Shown: in pieces, positions 1 to 12,640 of the stretch
Position numbering within the stretch: the stretch's first letter is position 1
How the letters are laid out: each line of letters opens with the position of its first letter
Assembly (NCBI GenBank): GCA_032871835.1
Contig: CM065297.1
Location: 24,933,598 to 24,997,597, forward strand
From: Dipteronia dyeriana
Taxonomy: Eukaryota > Streptophyta > Magnoliopsida > Sapindales > Sapindaceae
Direction of reading: 5' to 3'
DNA length: 64,000 nucleotides
Translations under genes and position numbers: made by a program
The notes under the pieces: generated by a model
The model's database searches: none
Seen by the model: the letters and a program-made list of their open reading frames with translations, nothing else
What the model was told of the DNA's origin: nothing

Positions 1-119
1 TAGAGCTTAACGATCCGGTAAACCCTTGCACAAATAAAACTAGGAGACGTCCTAAGTGACATGCGTAAGGACCCAAAACGTATGATCATTGCGAGCCTCG
101 ATGTAACGTTTGGGTAGCA

Positions 120-450
120 ACCGAGTATGGAATTCAAGTACAAATCTATTTGGCTTTATTTAGAAATTACTCGGTTAACAATATTAGCCAGTTAATAAGA
201 TACTTGGCATTTAAAAATTGTAACAAAGTTATTCGGGCAACGATACTAGCCAATCAATAAGATACTTGGCATTCAAAATTAAGTTGCTCAGATAACGATA
301 CTAGCCAGTTAATAAGATACTTGACATTTAAAATCAAGTCGCTCAGATAACAAAATTAGCTAGTTAAAGTTATAACGAAGTTACTCGGGTAACGACATTA
401 GCCAGTTAATAAGATACTTGGTGTTTTTTGAGTAGCACTGGGTTTGCATT
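120..450. repeat. Tandem array inside Tat element (left copy)
   Basis: Degenerate units of about 55-60 bp repeat the core AGCCAGTTAATAAGATACTTGG followed by a variable stretch and a TTACTCGGGTAAC-like motif. At least five cores are visible. The same core appears inverted at 52735-52990 in the right-hand Tat element, also beside the 3' end of the extra gene. Variable tandem arrays in the 3' untranslated part are known for Tat/Ogre-type elements. Confidence 0.8.
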
Positions 451-546
451 ACCCGGTTCAGAATATTCATAAGTAATTCATAGCTAAGAGCAATCATGAA
501 AATATAGAATTTTATTAACTATGAAGTTTTACAAGTTCAAGTTTAT

Positions 547-3523
547 CTAAGGCGGAGCCGAGGATTTTGAGTCCTTGCCAATGCTCGGATCAGACACCAT
601 TTCATATTCACAGAGAAGACTCTCGTTCGAAGGCCAAACGATTGTGTCAATCAGATCATCCATCCAAGCACTATAATCCACTCCGGAGACCGGTTCAACG
701 TCGGGCTCTGACCCGTCCACACCAGCTCCCTGATTGGCATAAAAAGTTGAAAGAGAAAGCTCGACTGGGACCTCCAAGTGCATAGGATGAGGTTCTTGAC
801 CTTGGCTATGACAGTAAGCTCTCCACTCCCTTATCTGAGTCTGAAGAGAATCCAATGACCGGTCCACATGGTTTTTGATTGATAATTCCCAATTAGCTCG
901 AGTCTTGTCAGTCGCCTAATTTTTTACCTTGAAGAATTCGCCAGCTGAAATCAACCTCCGCTGGAACTCCCTAATGAGCAAGGCATCATAAGCTGAGGAC
1001 CTTCTAAAGCGATCAACCCCTTGAACTTCAAGTTCTAGCCTGGCTTCCTTCGAGAGGGATTCAATCGTCAGAGCTTGGCACTTAAGATCTACAATTTTGC
1101 CCTCATAGGATGACTTCATTTTTTCGACCTCTTGTTCAGCCCGAAGCATTGACTCTTGGGTGACGGAGAGCAAGTCTTGCAAAGATTTAGCCTTATCCTT
1201 CGCAGCAGAGGTCCTTTCCTCAGCCTCCATCTGCTTCGCCAAACAGTGATCGACGAACTCATGGGCATAACTTGTCTCCCTTTGATAGGCCACCTCAATC
1301 TGAGCACGGTTATCCTCATTCTCCTTTAACTGAGCTTCCAGATGCCTTATCTGATCAGCTTGGTGTTGTTGCATCTGAACAGCCTTAGCAAACTCAGTAA
1401 CCACCTGTAGGGAAGTAGGTTTAAGATGCCTAAATTAAGGCGTATTAATGTGAAGTTCGGTTCAGAAGACTTACGTAGGTCGCACTGTTAAAAATATTAT
1501 GAAAGTGCTCCGTAAAGGAACCATTCGTGAAGCGGCTCCAATGATCATCACCAATAAAAGCACAGCCGGAGGACATAGTCATCAGCATATCCGGGGAGGA
1601 AAGGCTTATAGGCTGTTCCAAGAAACCTGCTTCTATAACTTCAACTTCAGGGGGCAAGGAGTTTTCTCTGTTCAAACTCTCTCAATGATTCTCTCCTTCT
1701 CCTGAAGACTTCTCCATTTGAGCACTCAGGGAATCCCTAGCATCAACATCTTCGTCGCTCGACTCAATGAACGACACCACTCTTGGAACTTTTGGAGGAG
1801 GTCGAGCAGGAGAATGAGTTACCTTCCTTTTTCGGTCCAAGTACGGTGGAAACCAAGATCAGCTGAAAGATCTTCCTGGTCTTCCGTTATATCTTGAAAA
1901 GGCTGGAAAAAATCAAGAAGAGAAGGATCAACCTGTTTTGCAGGGGGTTCCCTAACTCCTTCTTCGCCCCTATCAACAAACTGCTCAGCTGGCACCCCAT
2001 CAACGAGGAAACTAGACCCCTCAGACACTACACCAACATGATGTTCTTCTTGCCTGCCCCCATCCTTAGACAGTCTCTGGTTATTATCATGTCCAATTGG
2101 ACAACTCGGGCCGCTTGATTCCCCCACACTCTGCTGGACAACCTCCTTAGGGATGTATTAAGGAACTTGTTCATCAACCTCATCGGAATTCTAGCCTGAT
2201 TCATCATCAGGCAAAGCAATCCCTCTTCCCATTGATGAGAAGCTTCTTTGCAACTCGCCTAAATAATTGTCTTCACCTGGCGAGCCTGGGCATCACAGAC
2301 GATGTCCATATCGTACACTGAATACGAAGGAGTTAAAAATAAAACAGTAAAAGCGACAAAATAAGAGCAACAGGAAAGCTCACTTACATCGTCTGTGACG
2401 AGCCGAAACCTAAGCAAAGAAACCAAGATACATCATTTTCTTCTCATCAAAAAGGTAGGACCTGCTTCTTTTCTCCAAAGTGTACACGGTCGCCCAAGCA
2501 AGATTAGACAACTCGGCGTCAGAAAAAAAACAGGCCGTGATTTGTTCCAGCGTGTAGGAGAATAAAAGTACTATGGAACCTTCAATACTTTCCGGGCTTC
2601 ACCGACTAAAAGCTCGACCTCGCTTCCCTACTTTCCTCCAACAAAAGACCAATTCCAATACTTGTTCGAGATAGAAAAACCCCAGACAAACTTTTTCTTG
2701 TCATCCAAAGAAGTTTCTACGCTCGGTTCACCTTCACTCCTTCAGGAATCCAGCTATGTGGTTGGTTGGACAAAAGAAAATAAGTCCAAGACTGATCAGA
2801 CTGTCTAAGAGTATAGAAATGCCTTATTTCATGAGAAAAAGATGGTGGCAAATTCATCTGGCTCCACATGTGCCACATGCACATCAAAATCCTATAGCTA
2901 TTTGAGGCAAGCTGGGCCAGAGCAATCCCCGCCTTAGCAAGGAACTGGGCGATGAAAGGTTGTAAGGGAAAAATCACCCCGCAGCTAAGCATGGATCCAT
3001 AAATTGCAACCATACCCAGAGGAGGGACGTGGCCTTATTACCAGATGGTATCATCGAAATAGAATCATCTAGATAAAATCAAGCACGATATTTTTCGATC
3101 TCAGTAGCCCCGACCACTTTCGGTTCAGTATCATAAGCACTCGGGTGATCAAGAGAAAAGAGAATCCGAGAGGTACAGTGTTCTTCTTCAATGTCGTTAT
3201 CATTAACCACTTGCCTCCCAATCTGAATGCCGTATGGAATATGTCTGCGAATCGTGCAACCACTTTGATGCTTTCCCATCCTATATCGTAAAGGTACCTC
3301 TGTGACGATCATAAATAGAAGACTCGGAACTAGAGGAATATTCAGAGCTAGGGCTAAAAGGAACACCAGGATAAAGCCCAAAAACGTTAACATTCAAAAA
3401 ATAAGGCTGGTCAAGAGGTGATTCCCCCAAAAATTTGTAAACAAAATAGGATAAATGAGTATCTCCACACCCAAGTGCATCGAAAGCTATAACAAAAAGA
3501 TGACGTCATGCAACAGGATCTAT
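547..3523 (-). pseudogene. Antisense extra gene (aORF) of Tat element, left copy, spliced and decayed
   Basis: The gene reads opposite to the element's gag-pol. Exon 1 (about 3523-2388) resembles the putative gypsy-type transposon domain (Pfam Transposase_28 family); it includes blocks such as NSYRILMCMWHMWSQMNLPP. Intron 1 is 2387-2318 (70 bp, GTAAGTG...CAG) and exon 2 is 2317-1475. Intron 2 is 1474-1405 (70 bp, GTAAGTC...ACAG). Exon 3 is 1404-547, with a heptad-rich coiled coil and a conserved C-terminal block (EPHPMHLEVP, STFYAN). It ends at TAG 549-547. Frameshifts and stops break exons 1 and 2, and a TAG near 917 splits exon 3. The position matching the start ATG of the right copy is ATA here, so the start is lost or moved. 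Its function is unknown. Confidence 0.8.
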
Positions 3524-4076
3524 GGAAACTGACCTTAAAAGTAGACATAGAAGATTGGAGAAAAGCTTCAACAAAGAGTGAAAAATGGATCTGTACGGAA
3601 GTAAACAGGAAGACAGAAGCAAGCCTGGATCTTTTCCTTTTGTAAGGATAACGAGAAATAGCCCCGTCAGTTTAATAAACAGCTTAATGATCAAAAGCTC
3701 GAAACCCTAGGGTATGGAAAGGCGGGAAGATTAACAAAGAGGGACGTTTGATGACATAAGCGGCATATCAGATAATCAGCAGGTTGTATCTTTTAAATGC
3801 CAACAAATATACCAAACAATAAAAGGACACGTGTCATGAAGAAAACATATCAAGCTGTCAGAATTTTAGAACATCACAATCACATGGATTTCGCGTGAGG
3901 AGACAAATTGGACATACATGGTTGCTATTAAGACACGTCATAAATGTTACGAATTGATTAAGAATTATTATTCCTGCATTAATGAAGGAATTGACGAGAA
4001 GACAATTGGAGGTAAAGTGATTAAAATACTTTCACCAAAATGAATTCTACTAGGCAAAAGTATTTTAAAGGAGTAT

Positions 4077-4956
4077 TGATATATGTATATTTCATTAAAT
4101 GTACACGTCATTGACGGATAAGACAACCTCCCAAGAAAATTGCCAAATAAATATCCAGGCTGGCATTTGAAAAACATAATTAGTGGTATCGCCCAGACAC
4201 GGGAACCCGAGTAAGGTCGAATACAAATACTCGATACATTCAGCTTTACTTAGGACACCATGTGAAGCCCGAGTAAATAAGTTGTCGAGAGATATGTGAT
4301 CCACAAAAATAAATGAGCCCAAAGAAGGAATCTAGAATCATACTCCAATACGGAAACATCCTTATTTCATTCCCCTGTATTAGAGAAGGAAAGAACTTAA
4401 AAGTTGCTAGAAGGATAAAACACCAAACAGGAAACGAGTCCAAATCAAGCAATAACTCTACTCTTCTAGAAGATTGCACACCGATTAGGAAATAAGTCCT
4501 AAACAGACTATGCAACTAGAATCCCATGAAGATTCAAACTCGATCCATAAGATCTCAGAAACAGGAAAGAAGACGAAGATGACTTCAACAAGCAACCAGT
4601 TCTAATTAAACACTATCACCACATCTTATATGTAACAAGGATTAGGGTTCTATGCACATATAAATAGACCCATAATCTCACTGTAAAACAAGAAGAACAC
4701 ACAAAATAGAGAACAGAAAGAAATCACCAAGAAAGAGAGGCAAAAGAGATCGAGAGGTGTAATTTTTCATTCAATAGTGGATTTGTTGGTTGTGCATTCA
4801 AACACCCATGGATTTTTCTCCGATCAACAGAGTTTTACCACGTATACTCGTGTCATAACAATATCAATTGTATTCTCATACTCTTTCTCTTTTAACAGGT
4901 CATAATCTAATCCAGCGTTGTAGACTTTATTGACCATCAAGAAATATACGTCAACA
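4077..4956 (+). repeat. 3' LTR of left Tat element
   Basis: About 880 bp starting TGATATATG and ending TCAACA. It is the inverted counterpart of the LTRs at 48352-49246 and 59170-60036, and shares the outer ends (TGTTGACG-like inverted) and internal blocks such as the 'cacacaaaatagag' transcribed region. It has many substitutions against the right-hand LTRs, so the two elements are not recent sisters. Confidence 0.8.
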
Positions 4957-6710
4957 AATAAAAACAAAAATTATTATTATTATTTTTACAAAAATAAACC
5001 TAAATTCTTTTAATGTCATTATCAATAGAAAAAAAAACCATTGTTTTCAACTAAAGTGAGAGAGGCAGAGGTGACCGGAGAAGAGGTGAGCAACCACGTG
5101 ATGATGACGAGATAAGGGTGATGCCGACCAAACTTCGACGAAGAAGAATTGGATGGCTGAACTAACCAAACGCCGATGAAGAAGAAGAAAAAGAGGAGAA
5201 GAAAGGAAGGGACTAGATAGTGCGTCGTCGGCGAAGAAGAATTTGGTGCTTTTCGACGGCGATTCGACAACCGAACATTCCAACGACCTAGGTTAACCTC
5301 GACCTGTTTGTAACCCAATTTTGACCCATCTTCAGCCCACTTCAACTTGAGTTAGACTATAATTGCTCAAGGTATATTTTTTGTTCAATTTTTTTTATTG
5401 ATAGATGAGAATTTTGTGAAACCAATTACCAGTGAAATTTTTCTTTAGTTTGATGGGTTAAACTTAAAAGCTTGAGTGAAGTGGTTAATAGAGACTACTA
5501 GATGTTTGATAAAAGTCTTGAATGAGAAAACAAAGGTTTATATGTATGATTAAAACTGCCGCAATCCATGTTTATATGTATAATTTTTATACAGCAAACA
5601 AAGGTACTATTATGGGAAGTCATCTGTTTCTTTTTTGATTTCGTGTCTGCTCTGTTTTTGTGTTGATCTAGTTTGGTGCTTGTTTAGAATGTAGGTTGTT
5701 GTGTTTGTGCTTGCTCTGCTTCTGGTGTTTCTTTAGTTGGTTGTTTCTTGCTCTGTTTTTTTCTTCGTTTCCATCTGATTTGTTTGTAGACTGTTTATTT
5801 TTTTTAGTGATATGAATTAATGTTTGTGTTTATAAGATTATGACTTTTCTTGGTGATTATCAGATTATTTTGGCTTGAACTGTTGTGCAACCTGTGTTTT
5901 TTCTTTGCTAGAATTGTTGCTTCTTGTTGTTTGTTGTTGCGTTTTTGCTTTTCATGGTGATATCATTTATTGTTGGTGATTACAAAATTATAACTTTTCT
6001 TTGTGATTATCAAATTATGATCATGATTAGTTATGGTAGTTTTGATTCATGCAGATGCTTGATTTATACAAAAACAGTGCAGAAAAAAGATTGAATTATT
6101 GAATTATTGAATTATTGTTCATGTTCTTAATATTTTTGTCACAAAAGTAAAATCATCCTTTTGTGGGATCTAGATGCAAGGAACGATGCATTGTGGATTC
6201 AAAAGCTATTAGTTTTGCTCTCCCTTTTATTTTTTATTTTTTTGTTTTAGAAAAGTAAGTTTACTTTTATGACTCCAGAAAATCAGTACAAAGTTTTTTT
6301 TTTTTAACTGAATTTATGTTTGGATTCCTCTCTATTCATCTCTAATTATTATGTAAATTAAGATTTATATGATTAATCATCTTTTGTTCATCTCTAATTA
6401 TTATGTAAATTAAGATTTATATTATTAATCATAGCAAAACAAATGAGAACCACATGTAGAATTAATAACATCTTCAAACCTGGAAGCATCCAGCTGAAAC
6501 TTATTCACATAAACTGTTGAACTGAATTAGAACTAGCACAAACAAATCGATACCTTTAAGCTTCTCAATCAAGCTCCAAATTGACACTATTTTTTGTTTC
6601 TTTTGCAGCAATGGAGTACAAATTACCGATTTTAGATACTTGACTTCCAATTTGTACTACCCCCCCCCCCCCCCCCCCCTACGACACAGGGGGACACCTG
6701 ATGTTGTTAC
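4957..6710. other. Intergenic, no gene recognised
   Basis: No protein family is recognisable. A GA-rich stretch at about 5040-5290 gives a chance long reading frame on the minus strand without known similarity. A 46-bp direct repeat lies at 6335-6380 and 6387-6432. A run of 20 C at 6660-6679 sits about 30 bp from the edge of the copia element. Confidence 0.6.
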
Positions 6711-9168
6711 TGTAGGAAAAAAACGGTTTAGAAACGCAATGGAAGCGTGAGAAAAAAAAGATTAGGGTTTGCGTATAAATAAAAAATTTCACTTTTATGC
6801 AACGAGAACCTTAACCCTAGATTAATTGATGTATATAAAAGTATCGTACCTTTTTCGCGTGACGATTGAACAAGCGCTGAATAAATTTCGTAAGATCTTC
6901 CAATCCAATCACGAACATGAATCACCTAGGAGTGTGGGATCCCTTTCTTTAAATTGTATTCCTGAGGATGGAGACAAAGCAAATATCTTTTCTTTGTTAG
7001 TTACAAATATCCTCCATGAGAAAAAATCCAAGAACGTCCTGTCACTTGTGAATTATCAATCAATTTGATTGTAACTCGCGTGAACCTTGATTCGATGTTG
7101 TACATAAAACCCTTTTGATGTAAAGGATATTAGTATACTATCGAATACAAAAACGTTCCCCATTTTTCTCTACTTGGCCGAATTCACACACTATTGCTTA
7201 GAGAAGATTGAATTTTGTCTAGAGTAAAATCAAATTTTTCTCTCTCAAAATTCTATGATAGTCGTATTCTTCACTAAGAAAAATATGGCTTGGCCGAAAT
7301 TCCTCTCTAATGCCTTAGGGCTGGCCAAATTCATCATCCACATATATATAGGTTCATAAATCCTTTCCTAAGAAGGATTCACTTGGTTTGCAAGAATCCT
7401 TTCCTTAGGTAGATTTATTTGGTAGTTAGAATCCTTATCTAAAATGAAATATATCCTATCCTATATAATACATGTGATGAAAGAAATTCCCTTCTTTGAT
7501 GTAGTTTAGGAGAGTTTAATCTTACCTAAGAAAGATTACTTGATGGACAAGAATCCTATCTTTAGGTAGATTAACTTGGTGGTTATGAATCCTTTTCAAA
7601 TAAGAATTCTACTACTAAGTAGTTTTACTTGGTGACCAAGAATCCTTTTCCAAAAAGAATTCTTTCCTACACCAAGACTCCTAATCCTTCTCAATAGTGT
7701 GTTTGTAACCATATTAAAGACTTCCTAATTTGATTAGATAAATAACTCCTTTTATTTATCTACTTATCAAATATAGTCTTTAACATTAACTATACTACCG
7801 ACAATAGTATTGTTTTAGGAGACCATCTCCTAATAGGAAAAGATTTGGACTTTTAATTAAATAATTAATTAATCAACAAATTAATTAATTTCCATTTAAT
7901 TAAATAATATATTAAAGCTATTAACCATAGCCTATGCCGCCTATGCCTAGTATAAAGGCCATATATTATTTTTCTTATTTTATTAAATCCATTGGACCTT
8001 AATAAAAAGTCCACATATGAACTAGACCTTTTCTTACAAAAAGAAACAAGTTCACATGCCTTATTACAATTCTAGATGGACCCCTAAATTGGTCCGGTAG
8101 AATATATCAAGTGATCCATATAAGTTCGTGTGGATTGGGGATCTTGGCGGGCTATCTAAATTTAAACTCCAATAGACACAACCCAATCACAATCAACAAA
8201 TGATTCACTTAGGTCAAATCTATTTAATTTTAGTTCATTCCACTAAGAACTAAAATTGAAATCTTAAATAAAGATAGAATAAGTTGATGATACTCATTCG
8301 TACCCTAGACAACCTTATTGGTGAAAGTGTATCCTCGTGAAGAATACCAGTAATCGCCAAGAGCTCATAGACAACCTATAGCTCTCCAAGTTACCATATT
8401 TACTCATATAACCACATTTTGATTTGGATATTTTGACTTGTCCAGAAGCCATATTTCAATAGACACTATTGAAAATTTAACGTTAAGATTTAATATCCAA
8501 TACCTCAAAACATCAGTATGATGGTATTCTACTCTCATTCAATAAATGGAGCCACGATGTCCATATCTATAAATGAAGTCCTCTATCGATTAACAAATGA
8601 ATACCACCAAAGTATCATGGATAGACTATGCTATATAATCGTACTCATTGATAGCTCAAATGATAACATTTGCAACCATAAGTCCATCATTTATCTCAGG
8701 ATTAAGATAGACTCTCTGATTATCTTTAAATGAAAACTTTTATCCATTGACGGTTCTAGATAAAGTATTTCATTTTGATCCTATTCAATGTACCCAGTGC
8801 ACTAGATTCTTTTGCCCAAAGACACCACACTTTGATGATTTTAGACTCATCATAACACATTTTATCCCACTCAAATGCTAGCAAAAGAATCTACAACTTT
8901 GACAAGATAAAGGCGTCCAACCTTCTATCTTAAGTTGTGAATATTATTCAAGACTAACTAAAGAATTGTGTCTACCTCATACATATCTAGATGTATGAAC
9001 AATTCTTCTTTTCTCATAGTCTTTTGACCTTATGATTATTTACTTTTGACAATTATAATAATTAAACTATAAATGCTATAAGATTTGTTAAACTAGAAAT
9101 CACTTTATTCATATGAAAAGATTGTTAATTACAATATTACACTCTTGCTATCGAGCATAATCCTAACA
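6711..9168 (-). repeat. 3' LTR of minus-strand copia element (2458 bp)
   Basis: On the minus strand it starts TGTTAGGATTATG at 9168 and ends CCTACA at 6711, giving TG...CA ends. Its distal 940 bp (6711-7650) are nearly repeated at 14005-14944. LTRs this long are unusual for copia elements but are known in some lineages. Non-coding. Confidence 0.85.
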
Positions 9169-9182
9169 ATCTTCCACTTGCT

Positions 9183-9602
9183 CTATATCAAATGTGTCAT
9201 ATCTCTCATCCTCATGTTCTCTAGATGCCGATCAAAACTCTTTTGAGGAAAAGCCTTTGTAAAGGGATCCGCTAGATTTTCTGTTGACGCGATCTTGATA
9301 ATCGTCATGTCACCCCTATGCACAATTTTCCTTAGAAGGTGATACTTTCTTTCAATGTGTTTCCCTCTCTTATGACTTCTTGGTTCTCTCGAATTAGCCA
9401 CTGCTCCACTATTGTCACAGTAGATAGTGATCTGCTTATTCGCATCATGAACCACTTCCAAGTCAATCAAGAATTGGTGGAGCCAAACAGCCTCTTTAGC
9501 AGCCTCGCATGCGGCAACATACTTGGTTTCCATGGTAGAATCAGCAATACAAGATTGCTTGATACTCCTCCATATGACTCCCCCTCTTCCAATGGTAAAC
9601 AC
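9183..9602 (-). pseudogene. Copia RNase H domain
   Basis: About 139 residues of the C-terminal RNase H of a copia polyprotein. Visible landmarks are the KQSCIADSTMETKYVAA block with an acidic active-site region, AAKEAVWL, IYCDNSGAV with the second catalytic aspartate, and the HIERKYHLLRK and NLADPFTKA blocks near the end. It sits directly upstream of the PPT and 3' LTR, as expected. The reading frame is open here, but the upstream RT is broken, so it is a remnant. Confidence 0.85.
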
Positions 9603-9635
9603 AGATCCTGATGTCGATCTCCTGGAGTCAGAATC

Positions 9636-11243
9636 TTACTGAAAATCAGAATCTGTATACCCAACGGGAATTAAATCCCCTCCAGAGCATACAATCATAT
9701 AATCTCTCGTTCTCCTAAGATACTTTAAAATATGCTTGACTGTCGTCCAGTGATCAAGTCCAGGCTTAGATTGAAACCTGCTAACTATGCCCACAGCAAA
9801 ACAAATATCTGGTCTAGTGCAGAGCATTGCATACATGAGACTTCCAACTACCAAAGCATACGGAATCCTTCTCATGAATTGCTCTTCATGCTCATTCTTA
9901 GGAACTTGATCCTTCGAAAGTTTGATTCCATGCCTGAAAGGTAACATACCTTTCTTGGAATCTTACATGGAAAACCTAGACAAGATTTTATCTATGTATG
10001 AAGCTTGAGATAATGCAATCGTTCTATTCTTTCTATCCCTAATGACTTGGATACCAAGAATATAACTTGCTTCTCCTTAGTCCTTCATATCAAATTGTTT
10101 TGCTAACCATTCTTTTATTGATGTCAATACACCTACATCATTTTCGATGAGTAGTATATCATCAACTTAAAGAACCAGGAAAACCAACTTGTCGCCTTTA
10201 ATCCTTTTGTATACACAAGGTTCATCAAGGTTTTGAATAAATCCAAAACCTTTTTTAACGGCTTGATCGAACCTTATGTTCCAGGATCAGGATGTTTGCT
10301 TCAATCCATATATGGATCTTTGCAACTTGCATACCCTTTCCTCTTGGCCCTTTTCAATGAATCCTTCTGGTTGCATCATATAGATGCTTTCGTCAAGACT
10401 TCCATTAAGGAAAGCTGTCTTGACGTCCATTTGCCAAATCTCTAGGTCTAGAGATGCTGCAATAGATAAGAGTATCCTAATGGATTTAAGCATGGCCACA
10501 GGAGAGAAGGTTTCTTCATAATCGATACCTTCCTTCTTTGTATAACCTTTAGCTACCAATCTAGCTTTATAGGTTTCCATCTTTCCATCCATTCCTCTTT
10601 TTCTCTTGTATACCCACTTGCACCCGATGGGTTTTATCCCTTTAGGCAAGTCTACAAGAGACCAGACTTTATTTTTGAACATAGATTCAATTTCGGATTG
10701 CATTGCCTTTTGCCAATGGCGATAATCAACATCTTTCATTGCTTCCTTGTACGTATAGGGATCATCGTTGTCCGGAAGATTCCCTACAGATTCTCCTAGA
10801 CCGATGTATCTTTCAGGTTGTCTAACAACCCTCCCACTACGACGAGGTATGGTGGATTGTTGATCTTGTGTTGGTATGGAATTTACAATTGGGCTTGGTT
10901 GCGAAACCTCTTGTGGAATTGTATCTCCTAAAAGCTCATTTAGGACAATTCTACTTTTAGGCACAAAATTATTCATATAGTCATCTTCTAGAAATTTAGC
11001 ATTTGTCGAAACAAATACTTTAAGATCTGAAGGACTATAAAAATAATATCCTTTTTTTCCTTTTGGATACCCTACAAATATGCATGTTTCTGAACGAAAA
11101 TCCATCTTATATGTCTTTCCTTTTAACACGTGCGCACGACATCCAAATATCCTTAAGTGTTGTAAACTAGGCTTTCGCCCAGTCCACAACTCATGCGGTG
11201 TTTTAGGAACCGACTTAGATGGTACATCGTTTAGAATATACAT
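9636..11243 (-). pseudogene. Copia reverse transcriptase, broken
   Basis: The RT_2-type domain starts near 10680 with WSLVDLPKG and KPIGCKWVYKRK, and continues with ARLVAKGYTKKEGIDYEETF, MDVKTAFLNGSLDE and SIYGLKQ. The catalytic YVDD motif is destroyed: VDD is visible at 10158-10166, but the preceding codon is TAA (10169-10167). A further frame change lies between about 9948 and 10287. The segment 9636-9947 keeps the late block (ALVVGSLMYAML, TRPDICFAV, HILKYLRRT). It cannot yield active enzyme. Confidence 0.85.
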
Positions 11244-11264
11244 GGCAGTTTGTAAAGCATATCC

Positions 11265-12155
11265 CTAAAAAGAACTAGGGAGCGTTGAATAACTCAACAT
11301 AGACCTAACCATATCCAAAAGAGTTCTATTTCTCCTTTCTGCCACCCCATTTTGTTGAGGTGTGCCTGGTGCAGAAAACTGAGAAATTATTCCATTATCA
11401 ATAAGATATTGCTGAAACTCACCAGATAGATATTCTCCACCATGATCGGATCTCAAGATTTTTATGCGTTTCTCAAGCTGATTTTCTACTTCAGCTTTTA
11501 AATGCTTTGAACATATCAAAAGCATCCGACTTATGTCTCATGAGATACACATAGTCAAATCTTGAGTGATCGTCCGTGAAAGTGATGAAGTACTCATATC
11601 CACCTCTAGCTTTAATGCTCATAGGCCCACACACATCAGTGTGTATCAATCCTAAACATTCAATGGCTCTTGCGCCTTTGGTCGTAAATGACCTTTTGAT
11701 CATTTTACCTTCCAAATGAGATTCACAAGTTGGTAGATCATCAACCTTTAAGTCACTAGAGGTTTGTCACATACCAATCTTTTAATCCTATTAAGGTTAA
11801 TATGACCTTGGAGCAAATGCCATAGGTAGGTTTCATCTTTTGATAATTTTACTCTTTTATGATTGGGTTCCGTTGATTCTGTGTCTAACAAGTGAGAGAT
11901 ATTTCCATGCAAATAGAATAAACCATTTTCCAATGTACCTTTGCAAACAAATTTGTTATTCTTACTAATAATAAAACCTTTATTAAAAGTAACCGAATAT
12001 CCAAATTTATTTAGACAAGAGACCGAAGTTAAATTCCTCTTGAATTGTGGTATATAATAAACGTTTATTAAAACTAAATGCCTATAAGAATCAAAATTGA
12101 TTCTAATATCTCCCACTACACTAGTAGACACCAACGCTCCATTGCCTAAATGCAA
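11265..12155 (-). pseudogene. Copia integrase with GAG-pre-integrase domain, broken
   Basis: At 11748-12155 the GAG-pre-integrase region ends in LWHLLQGHINLNRI. At 11491-11715 lies the first part of the core, with catalytic aspartates in HTDVCGPM and the DDHSRFDYVY block. At 11265-11525 lies the rest, with RSDHGGEYLS and the catalytic glutamate in NGVAERRNRTLLDMVRS. A TAG near 11266 and frame changes at about 11500 and 11740 interrupt the chain. All three DDE-type positions are visible, but not in one frame. Confidence 0.85.
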
Positions 12156-12640
12156 GTTAAATTCATTATTATCCAGTCTATTCCTTTGACCTTTTTCACC
12201 ACAAAAGAAACACTTTCCTTTGATCTTGGTTACTTTCTTGGTCTCCTTCTAAGAAGGCTCAAGTTGCTTTTTCTTCTATTATCTCTTGACCTTCTAACGG
12301 GTCTTAACAGTAGCAACTTTACCAACCATATGAATCCTTGTCTAGAGACATCATAATATCGGCAGTAGTCTCAATTCCTTCATGTTGCAGTTGCAACACG
12401 TTGGAGATGATGGCCATAATGTAACGTACATTTAGCCATCTCTTCTAAAGACTTCCTCTACTGATACTCATCTCTTTGCTCCTGAGTAGATTCATTAGTT
12501 TGGTGGTTAAGGAATATATAGAATGAACTTATACTTTTCAATCTGCAACAACAACCCAATATTCCTTTTCCATGTGATATAATTATCATCAGTTAAAGTA
12601 TTATCTTTTAGGATATTGATTAGGGATGGGGTCATGATTT
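12156..12640 (-). pseudogene. Copia gag remnant with CCHC-like zinc knuckle
   Basis: On the minus strand at about 12170-12215 the frame reads CFFCGEKGQRN, the start of a CCHC zinc knuckle; the distal His/Cys are lost. Upstream fragments resemble a copia gag in broken frames. A typical copia gag needs about 900 nt; only about 480 nt are recognisable, so gag is shortened. Confidence 0.55.

Larger units (their letters stand above)
1..4956 (+). mobile_element. Ty3/gypsy (Tat lineage) LTR retrotransposon, 3' part
   Basis: This is the 3' end of an element whose gag-pol must lie left of the window on the plus strand. From left to right it holds a tandem array, an antisense extra gene on the minus strand, a polypurine-like stretch (AAAGGAGTAT) just before 4077, and an LTR ending in TCAACA at 4956. 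The order and sequences match, inverted, the complete element at 48352-60036, which gives its orientation and lineage. The target duplication cannot be checked because the other LTR is outside the window. The copy is diverged from the right-hand one and its genes are broken. Confidence 0.85.

Noticed and set aside
5022..5345. 107-codon minus-strand frame with a hydrophobic stretch
   Set aside because: Low-complexity GA-rich DNA read backwards; no known domain and no gene structure around it.
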